Of a stretch of 64,000 bases of DNA, positions 52,352 through 64,000 are shown piece by piece (positions within the stretch are counted from its first letter, which is position 1; each line of letters starts with the position of its first letter). The stretch is taken from positions 25,702,003 to 25,766,002 of the forward strand of contig NC_135551.1 in NCBI RefSeq assembly GCF_964340395.1. Direction: 5' to 3'. Source of the stretch: Glandiceps talaboti. Lineage: Eukaryota; Hemichordata; Enteropneusta; Spengelidae. Under the pieces are notes generated by a model. The model saw only the letters and a list, made by a program, of their open reading frames with translations. It was not told the DNA's origin and searched no databases. A program made the position numbers and the translations under genes.

Positions 52352-53145
52352 CGTTTCTTGTATGTTTACTGAATATGGCCGATGAAAGGTCACAGGTCAG
52401 ACTGTGACGTCTCTCCCTGTACATATCGCCCTCTAGTGGACATATATCTGTGTGAAATTGTGTACTTGTTTTTGCTTTTCCAACACCTTTTTTTTGCGAA
52501 ATATGGAACTTTTGTACAATATTTCGTATTGTGATTTTATCATCAAATGATTTTTTTTAAAATTTAAATGTGCGATTTCAATTCATCTTGATTCTATGGA
52601 TTTGATGTATATATATAGAGTAAAGAACTTGAAGAAACAATTTTTGTCTAAATTCCAAAATTTCATTTCAAATGAATAGAACATATATATGTATGGATAT
52701 ATATATGGAGATGAGACACGAAAAATCTTCCAAGGAACTGGTGCCAGGCTACATCTCACATAGTATTTTTTGTTTACATTTATACAGGACTTTGTTGATA
52801 CTATAAACCATGAATATTCTAGTAAATCTACTGTACGTGCATTCGTTGCTTTCATTGATATATTACCTATGGCTAATGTAAATTTCCACCAAACCAGACT
52901 TAGGATTTTCTATTAGGCAACATTATGTTTTTTACATCTCGTGTGAAATAGTGACCTGACATAATTGTAAATAGTCGGGGGAACACTAACTGGGAAAAAT
53001 ATTTTAAAAAGTTGACCACATATTCACAGTGAATAAGCATCTAAAAACATTTGAAGATGAAGAAATATCTCCCAAGGAAATGGTACCAGTTTACATCTCG
53101 CATTGTTTTCTGTTATAAATTGCTTAAGCAAAATACAGGCAATGT
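52352..53145. other. Intergenic sequence left of the tetranucleotide array
   Basis: AT-rich with two related segments (AAATCTTCCAAGGAACTGG at 52721 and AAATATCTCCCAAGGAAATGG at 53062, each followed by ...CCAG and TACATCTC), so a degraded dispersed or tandem repeat is present. No gene was seen. Confidence 0.5.
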
Positions 53146-53146
53146 C

Positions 53147-53178
<32 letters not shown>

Positions 53179-53250
53179 ATTTTACGTTTTATCTCATTGT
53201 GAACACAAATAAGCAGTTTTGAGTTTGAATATTCCTTGTTTTATCCGACA

Positions 53251-53263
53251 TTGATGTACGTAC

Positions 53264-53294
<31 letters not shown>

Positions 53295-53388
53295 CGTACG
53301 TACGTACGTACGTACGTACGTACATATGTATGTATATATGTATGTATGTATGTATGTATGTACGTACATATGTATGCATGCATGCATG

Positions 53389-53419
<31 letters not shown>

Positions 53420-53790
53420 GTACATATGTATGTATGTACATACATACGTTCGTGTACATAAGTACGTATGTATGCATGCATGCATGTTTATATATGTGTG
53501 TGTATGCATGCATGCACGTATGAATCTAGCATGCAGGTATGTATGTGCATGTGTGTATGTATGTATGTATGTATGTATGTGTGTGTGTTTATGTGTATGT
53601 ATGTATGTATGTATGTATGTATGTATGTATGTATGTATGTATGTGTGTGTTTGTATGTGTATGGATGTATGTATATATGTATGAGTGTATGTACGTACGT
53701 ACATACATACGTACGTACATATGTATGTCCGCATACACACACACATGCACGCACACATATGGATGCATGTACGTACATTGCATGCATGTA
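53251..53790. repeat. TATG/TACG/CATG tetranucleotide array
   Basis: About 540 bp of tetranucleotides (ATGT, ACGT, ATGC blocks). A separate (CA)n lies at 53150-53177. All open frames here, up to 189 codons, are repeat artefacts. Confidence 0.98.
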
Positions 53791-53799
53791 AGAATGTAA

Positions 53800-54807
53800 A
53801 AAAGAGATTTTAGCAGATTATAGAAAACCCCATCTGGTAAAGTAACTTACACAGAATGTTGAGAAAAGCAAGTATGCATAAAATTATAAATGAAAGAAAT
53901 GACATGTTTTATTGTAATCTACGTGTGAAGACTATAAGTAAAAACACAAGTTACAAATAGTGGAATAACACATACACTCGGTCGTGTTGTATGATCTGAT
54001 TTCTAGCACTGTGAATTCACTCTCAAGAAGCTAGAAGTACAATCACAGGAATAACTATTTTAAAGCAAGAAGTCCTCTTATACAATCTGTATATTTTTAT
54101 TTACGAACTGAAACAAAATTTAAACAATTTAAAGTATGTAGACTATCTACGGAATGGGAGTGCTGGGCCTTTTAGTGATTTAATTGTTCTCCCTGTACAG
54201 AAATATGATCACAGGCTTCACTTGTAACGTCTATGCATCACCTTTGATAAAGCCTACTGCCCTCACTAGAATACCTCAGAGCTCAAAATTAACAGTAGTC
54301 CGGTGTCCACAGACTACCAATTGTTGTCATCCGGCTACCATAATTTGCAGCTGGTAGTCCACTTAGGCTATCACTGAATATACAATGATTTACAGGATGC
54401 AAGATTTACAGACATACAAATATTTAATAACACACATATTACAATAGAGGAACTATCTTTTCAGTTCAGGAATATGGGACTATTGGAGGTGGGTTTTAGA
54501 GGGTGGTCAGAAATTGACGGGGGGGGGGGGGGGGGGTTATGGGCCTTGTGCAGAGTTATATATATTTAACAGGACTATGACGTATGTCGAAATGGTACCA
54601 GCGAACACATAATTATACATCACTTCCCAAGACTTTCCTTCATCCAGCTGAGGGAAATATGAATGACATATAGTGATTTGTCACTGTGACGTGAGAACAA
54701 AAGTAGTGGCAAATCAAGTATGTCATAAAAGTATTTTCCAAAATGACTGAAGAAAAATGTTGGGAAATATCACTATAGCTAGACTAGGTTAAAGTTTGTG
54801 AAATATC
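53800..54807. other. Intergenic sequence right of the tetranucleotide array
   Basis: AT-rich sequence with a 19-bp G run at 54520-54538 and a (TATA)-rich patch. Nothing with coding support was seen. Confidence 0.5.
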
Positions 54808-55115
54808 AAAGAGCCACTCTTGAGAATATAGACATTTTCATAAAGTATGGGTTCTCAAGATGCATTATGTGACTGCTGAGTGCTTATTCCTTTCAGTGAA
54901 GGACAACTCTCATGAATATTCATTATGCAACCATGAATATATTATTTCTGCTGACTCCCATGATGCATTTGCCCATAGCAAAGATATCCTATAAAGTCAC
55001 AAGATCAACTTGATGTTTCTCTGAAATCACAAGTAATTGTAGGTGATGTAAAATCATGAAATGACTCGCCAGAATCCATTGTTATGAAAATCCCCTTAAT
55101 CTCTTAGCGTGGGGT
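54808..55115. mobile_element. MITE-like element, same family as 3919-4286
   Basis: Imperfect terminal inverted repeats containing GAGTCATTTCATGATTTTAC and TTTTCATAA; the right end is closely similar to the termini of the 3919-4286 copy, and the middle shares CATGAATATTCA-type AT-rich sequence. Confidence 0.65.
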
Positions 55116-55383
55116 TCCCCCTTACATAAAAATAATGCCATTATCAAAACATTTAGACTCTTTGAACAGCCGGCTGAAAACTGATGACAAGTCATGTTGT
55201 TATTAATTGAAATCAATTCCATATTTTCTGTTCAAACATGTGCAACATGGTTTGTATGTTGCATATTAATGTCCAAAATGCTAATAATGCTGTAGATAAA
55301 CATAAAATGTTGACTTCCATCACCTGAAAGATATTAGAGTATTTCTCAGAAGACACTCGTCATGTTTACAGATCTTCAACTTG

Positions 55384-56328
55384 TCATTCATTATCATCTT
55401 GAAAAGCTACATCTAGTTTGCCACTGCCGCTAATAACATCTATCAACATGTGTTCAGGTATTTCCGATCCTCTTACTTGTAGCGTATAGCAAGCATTCTC
55501 CACTTTCTTCAGACTTTGCCTCAGTACAGTCAGTTTTCGAGTGACTTCTCTGGTGCCTAGATTACCAAATGACTGGTACCCTTCACACATACACTGCATG
55601 AAAGTGACAAGATGAAATGGTGTTTTTGTATCTCCGTTACCGATGCCATTGATGCAGTGTCTCATCAACTCTCCTCCTAAATCAGCTATACCAAGTATGT
55701 ACTCTGTCGGGGGTACAAACACACAGATTTGCCTTTGGGGCGGTTCGTTTCCATTATCTACCTTTTCAGGTTCTTGGTCGTTTGTTTGTTGATCATCCGT
55801 CGTTGGTGAAACATCCTTTTCCGGGGTCTGGTCCTGATCTGATGGTGCATCGGCATTGAAAACTAAACCCTTCTGTATTTCATCCAGCGTAACCATTTCT
55901 CCTGTCTTCAAATATTTCCAAAATGAGACCGATTCAATGTACTCCTGCAGCCCAGGGGAGTACGCTCTTACGAATTGATACGGATCTTCCCCTTGTAATT
56001 CTGCAGCGATCTTCCTGAAGAATTTCTCGTTCACGTCTTTGATTTTGGTTTCTGCTTCGTTCAAGATATCCTCCCTACTTGCACTGTGTACTCGATGTAA
56101 CAGAAAAATGGTTCTCTTACTTTCAATCGTGATGTCTCTACTGAGTTTCACCAGACGTTCATGTTTGTCGTGTTTGTTGTCAAGTTGTTCCTGGAAACGC
56201 CGAAATGATTGAATCACGAAAGAATTTTCATCCACGGGCTTGGTTGGTTGCTTATCTCCCTGCTGACTCTTTTGGTGTCTTGGTTGTCCTCTTCTATTGC
56301 GCTTAACAGGGCCTCTAGATGTTGCCAT
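55384..56328 (-). CDS. TSNAX: Translin-associated factor X (TRAX), single exon
   Basis: TRAX pairs with translin to form C3PO, an endoribonuclease that removes siRNA passenger strands and processes tRNA fragments. The 314-residue ORF (human 290) starts with a basic, Arg/Lys/Gln-rich N-terminus. It then shows the family blocks HERLVKLSRDITIESKRTIF (about 56-75), YSPGLQEYIESVSFWKYL (123-140), YILGIADLGGELMRHCIN (210-227) and NACYTLQVRGSEIP near the C-terminus. Glu129, Glu132, Asp216 and Glu220 fit the acidic metal-binding residues of the TRAX active site. A disordered Asp/Gln/Pro-rich insert (about 161-200) is longer than in human. There is no intron, whereas the vertebrate gene has several. 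No upstream open frame or better start is evident. Start is at the first Met of the block, with a basic nuclear-signal-like KRNRRGQPR. Confidence 0.96.
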   Translation of the reverse strand: MATSRGPVKRNRRGQPRHQKSQQGDKQPTKPVDENSFVIQSFRRFQEQLDNKHDKHERLVKLSRDITIESKRTIFLLHRVHSASREDILNEAETKIKDVNEKFFRKIAAELQGEDPYQFVRAYSPGLQEYIESVSFWKYLKTGEMVTLDEIQKGLVFNADAPSDQDQTPEKDVSPTTDDQQTNDQEPEKVDNGNEPPQRQICVFVPPTEYILGIADLGGELMRHCINGIGNGDTKTPFHLVTFMQCMCEGYQSFGNLGTREVTRKLTVLRQSLKKVENACYTLQVRGSEIPEHMLIDVISGSGKLDVAFQDDNE

Positions 56329-56529
56329 AATTGTGGATATTTACTTCGAAAATCTAAGCCGCGTGTGTGTGCTGACCTTTGACATTATAGCCCGCCCTCG
56401 CTCAGTTCATTACGGAGAGGCCCTACAGAAGATACACGGCAGACGAATCGAAGTTCAAGGAAAACTTGCAGTGCAAATTCATAGTTTCTTTTCGGAATCA
56501 GAGGGCTCAGACTTATTGGTTACGTTTGC

Positions 56530-56534
<5 letters not shown>

Positions 56535-56582
<48 letters not shown>

Positions 56583-56761
56583 TACATACATACATACATA
56601 CATACATACATACACACATATACACACACACACATACATACATACATACATACATACATACATACATACATACATACATACATACATACATACATACATA
56701 CATACATACATACATACATACATACATACATACATACATACATACATACATACATACATAC
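56535..56761. repeat. (CA)n-(CATA)n microsatellite
   Basis: About 45 bp of CA then about 180 bp of CATA with a short CA interruption, roughly 200 bp upstream of the TSNAX start. Open frames across it are repeat artefacts. Confidence 0.98.
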
Positions 56762-57031
56762 AGCAAGCTTGAACAAAACTTACTTCGTAACACGTGTTAC
56801 TTATCAGTGGTTTATGATGGCACCTGTATCACCTATTGTGGTGATGAATTTGTTCATGGAAAGATCAACAATAGAGTAATCACAAATCAGTATCAACAAT
56901 AATGAATGTTTGGCAGTATCAAGAATTGGTGAGTGTATGTTTTTCTCTATGCAAAATAGTCACAATACCAAATACTGGTCCGACTGTACTTCCGATCCAT
57001 TAGTTGGATCAGTAGACGGTTTACACTCACT

Positions 57032-57176
57032 TAGTCTCACTGCCAGACTCGTGACTATCGTCCCTAATCTTCTATGACGAGCGTCTTAGCAGCGAGATGA
57101 GAGGGATCTGTTCGCGGCTGCGCCGCTCGGCATACAAAGCTTAGGGACGATAGTCACGAGTCTGGCAGCGAGACAG
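57032..57176. mobile_element. 145-bp inverted-repeat element with 9-bp target duplication
   Basis: Terminal inverted repeats of about 35 bp (CTGCCAGACTCGTGACTATC near each end, inverted) flank a 74-bp centre. The copy is bounded by ACACTCACT at 57023-57031 and again at 57177-57185. Long arms with a 9-bp duplication resemble Mutator-type non-autonomous elements. Confidence 0.8.
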
Positions 57177-58554
57177 ACACTCACTGTGCAAACCTGTGAG
57201 TTTGTTCTAGGATTAGCTTAGCAATATACAAATTAATGCAGAGCTGGTAAACTTTGATGATAAAAAACAATGATAACTGTCAGAAATAGGCAGAACAGTG
57301 AGAGGAAACAATATGACAGCTATATTTAAAAAGTTTATTTGAAATATAGAGAAAATAAGAAAACAATATTAGAAATCCGCAAAATCGCGAGAACAAAACA
57401 TTTATTAGTCACACAAAGGATGAATCGAACCATAGTCGTAAGTGCAGTTAATCTAATATACTTACATTTTGTCTATAAAAAATCTCTAAAAAACATTTTC
57501 ATTATGGAACGATGGAAAAGCTATGTTGATAGCCTCTTTTAATTGTTAGTGATTGCATAGAACAGACTAAACGTCATCGATGACAGAGACGGATTTGATT
57601 GGTGGGGGTGGGGGCCCGAAATATTTTGCTCATGATTTGAATCAAATTAAACCTCATTTTACTGAGTAAATTTAAAGATTTCTAGCGAGCCTCAATTAAT
57701 TCTACATTCTATATTCTGTGATGAGTTGTAGTGGGGTTACTGTATAATTACACATTGAAATTACAATAATTACACATTGTGTGCAGCCGGAAACTTTTTT
57801 GGGGGGGGGGGGGACTACGAAAATTTTAGGGTTCATTTCGGGGGTCATGACATTTTTGAGAGCGCGAGGGGGGGGGGGATGACCAAAATAATTTCTCCAC
57901 AGCCCCCCCCCCAGCAGTAAATTATGTCCCCAACCTAAGTAAAACGATGCGATGTATCTCCGTGTTCAAAGTACATGACGTTGTATTACGAGGCGCGCAA
58001 TGCATCTTGGAACCGGCAACAAATTCATTCAGTGACAAAGGACTAGGATGATCTATGTACATCCAAGCATATCGCATAGGGATGTGCAGTATTTCTCAGA
58101 TTTCTGTTTTATATAACATTTTTGACGTGAATATATTTTCAATACCTTTATAGTATAGAGCGTATATTGATGCATTTTAAGTAGGATTCGTGTGATAGTT
58201 TCCTTAGAAATTGATATGAAAATGATAATGAAATCTACATCGAAATTTACAAATTAGGAAAAAAAATAATTCAAATTTGGTTCCCTTTCTATCATTACCG
58301 CGTGTTACAAATTAAAGAAGTATTTACACGACTTGAAATTCATTTGTAACAGTTGATATAGTTGCACGTACTTTTGCGATCTGGAATTTTTTAATTTGAT
58401 AATGCAACTAGCTAAAAATACCAAAACTCTATTCTATGAATAAATTCAATGAATACATTCAATAATCAAAACTCAATCAATCAATCAACCAGACAAATAC
58501 ATTTATATATAAAGCTCCGCACTCCCAAGAACCGGTGTGTTCAGAGGAGCTCAG

Positions 58555-58905
58555 AATGTTATAATAATGTTGGGTTCTTATATAGCGCTTTCCCACACCG
58601 TACCGTGTTCAAAGCGCTTTACAATTTATTACCCCTGGCTCGGCCGGGATCAGAACGGCACAACGGCCCTTTAGTCTTCCTCAACTCCCCAGGGAGCATA
58701 CAATCCATTGCAGCCATTTCAGCGCATACGATTAAAGCCTTCACATTGCAACCTACACCCTACCAGGTCCCCAATTATACAGCTGGGTTGACTGAAGCAC
58801 AGTCGTGGTTCAAATCTTGCTCAAGGACTTTAGCTACTCAGAAACAAACCTGCAACCTGTAGATTCCAAGCCGGTCACGCTAACCATTCACCCATCATGA
58901 CTCCA
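58555..58905 (-). mobile_element. tRNA-derived SINE, second family
   Basis: Read on the minus strand it starts with tRNA-like A and B boxes (TGGGTGAATGGTTAGC, then GGTTGCAGGTTTGT), has a central region with CCTTGAGCAAGATTTGAACC, and ends in AAAGCGCTATATAAG followed by ATT repeats. It is about 350 bp and near full length. The 137-residue open frame across it is not a gene. It sits about 110 bp past the last exon of the downstream gene. Confidence 0.75.
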
Positions 58906-59043
58906 TGCGAAACAGGTTTTCAGTCTCAGTAAGCTTGCTTTCCATTATCAATCAATCAAGGCTAGACCAGACGACTAGTGTCAAAAATGAAATAATTCGT
59001 GACTTCTGATAATATTAGAATATAACATTAACAAATATTTACG

Positions 59044-63424
<4,381 letters not shown>

Positions 63425-63540
63425 CTGGGTAAAATGGAAACATTATTTCTTGTGTGAATACTTGGAATTAAAAATCAATCGATAATATATCTGCCGTTGA
63501 TTTGGAATGTTATTAAGTAATTATTGGGAATTGTACCTGT

Positions 63541-64000
63541 TGTTACCTCTAGTACCAAAGATGACCCGCTTAGGATCACTTGGTACTAGGACATATATTC
63601 TTACCTCTAGTACCAAAGATGACCCGCTTAGGATCACTTGGTACTAGGACACATATTCTTACCTCTAGTACCAAAGATGACCCGCTTAGGATCACTTGGT
63701 ACTAGGACATATATTCTTACCTCTAGTACCAAAGATGACCCGCTTAGGATCACTTGGTACTAGGACATATATTCTTACCTCTAGTACCAAAGATGACCCG
63801 CTTAGGATCACTTGGTACTAAGACATATATTCTTACCTCTAGTACCAAAGATGACCCGCTTAGGATCACTTGGTACTAGGACATATATTCTTACCTCTAG
63901 TACCAAAGATGACCCGCTTAGGATCACTTGGTACTAGGACATATATTCTTACCTCTAGTACCAAAGATGACCCGCTTAGGATCACTTGATACTAAGACAT
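63541..64000. repeat. 58-bp tandem array of exon-like hairpin units
   Basis: About eight near-identical 58-bp units run off the right edge. On the minus strand each unit has an acceptor-like TCCTAG, a 39-nt segment open in the frame needed by the next gene exon (VPSDPKRVIFGTR), a GTAAGA donor (GTAACA in the unit nearest the gene), and a 19-bp spacer too short to be an animal intron. The 39-nt segment is bounded by perfect 10-bp inverted repeats CTAGTACCAA / TTGGTACTAG. Units differ by one or a few bases, so the expansion is recent or homogenised. Confidence 0.9.

Larger units (their letters stand above)
56447..59043. other. Intergenic: TSNAX upstream to the next gene
   Basis: Apart from the microsatellite, the 145-bp element and the SINE listed separately, this stretch shows only AT-rich sequence with G/C homopolymers (57794-57813, 57868-57879). 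No exon-like frame with supporting splice sites was found. Confidence 0.6.

Noticed and set aside
53189-53758. 189-codon His/Tyr/Thr/Ile-rich frame, and others in the same place
   Set aside because: Tetranucleotide repeat read in all frames; period 4 gives open frames on both strands without selection.
56297-56902. 201-codon frame overlapping the TSNAX start on the opposite strand
   Set aside because: More than half is CA/CATA microsatellite and the rest is antisense to TSNAX.
57339-57542. 67-codon Lys/Arg-rich frame
   Set aside because: AT-rich intergenic sequence, no splice or homology support.
58449-58862. 137-codon frame
   Set aside because: Runs through the SINE at 58555-58905.
63541-64000. 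CRISPR-like palindromic repeat array
   Set aside because: Inverted repeats are present, but units are head-to-tail and identical, without variable spacers, in a eukaryotic gene.

Overview
The window is nuclear DNA from an animal, almost certainly a marine invertebrate. Genes are split by GT-AG introns, non-coding DNA is AT-rich, and there are many microsatellites, minisatellites, tRNA-derived SINEs, a LINE fragment and short inverted-repeat (MITE-like) elements. There are no operons, Shine-Dalgarno sites or prokaryotic genes. One SENP6/7-type gene is present here, whereas vertebrates have separate SENP6 and SENP7, so a non-vertebrate is likely. Hemichordate, cephalochordate or a spiralian are all possible; the sequence alone does not decide.

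Layout: (1) 1-4.7 kb: intergenic or 3' flank with MITE-like repeats. (2) 4.9-24.7 kb, minus: a 21-exon SENP6/7-like SUMO protease, about 1,304 residues; every junction I derived is phase-consistent. (3) 24.7-25.0 kb: a short head-to-head promoter. (4) 25.0-36.8 kb, plus: a 13-exon UTP14 gene, 754 residues. (5) 38.3-42.4 kb, minus: a four-exon DUF4419 gene. (6) 42.7-45.1 kb: a perfect 226-bp tandem duplication, a tetranucleotide array and a MITE-like element with an 8-bp target-site duplication. (7) 45.4-46.2 kb, minus: ATG5 in one uninterrupted exon. (8) 46.3-52.35 kb: a recent inverted duplication whose arms each carry the same two 5' exons of a small unidentified gene, pointing at each other. 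(9) 52.4-55.3 kb: repeats. (10) 55.4-56.3 kb, minus: TSNAX (translin-associated factor X), also in one exon. (11) 56.4-59.0 kb: simple repeats, a Mutator-like mini-element and a SINE. (12) 59.0-64.0 kb, minus: the 3' part of an unidentified multi-exon gene, about 400 residues. One of its introns is made almost wholly of pentanucleotide repeats, and its upstream end runs into a 58-bp tandem array whose every unit looks like a 39-nt exon with splice sites and a perfect 10-bp hairpin.

Functionally this is a set of housekeeping loci: SUMO chain removal (SENP6/7), small-subunit ribosome assembly (UTP14), autophagy conjugation (ATG5) and the translin-TRAX nuclease (TSNAX). They are linked by position and shared promoters, not by one pathway. 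The most unusual items are the exon-like 58-bp array at the right edge, the inverted duplication beside ATG5, the all-repeat intron, two single-exon genes that are multi-exon in vertebrates, and a decayed duplicate exon in the protease gene. I saw no CRISPR array, rRNA gene or functional tRNA gene.
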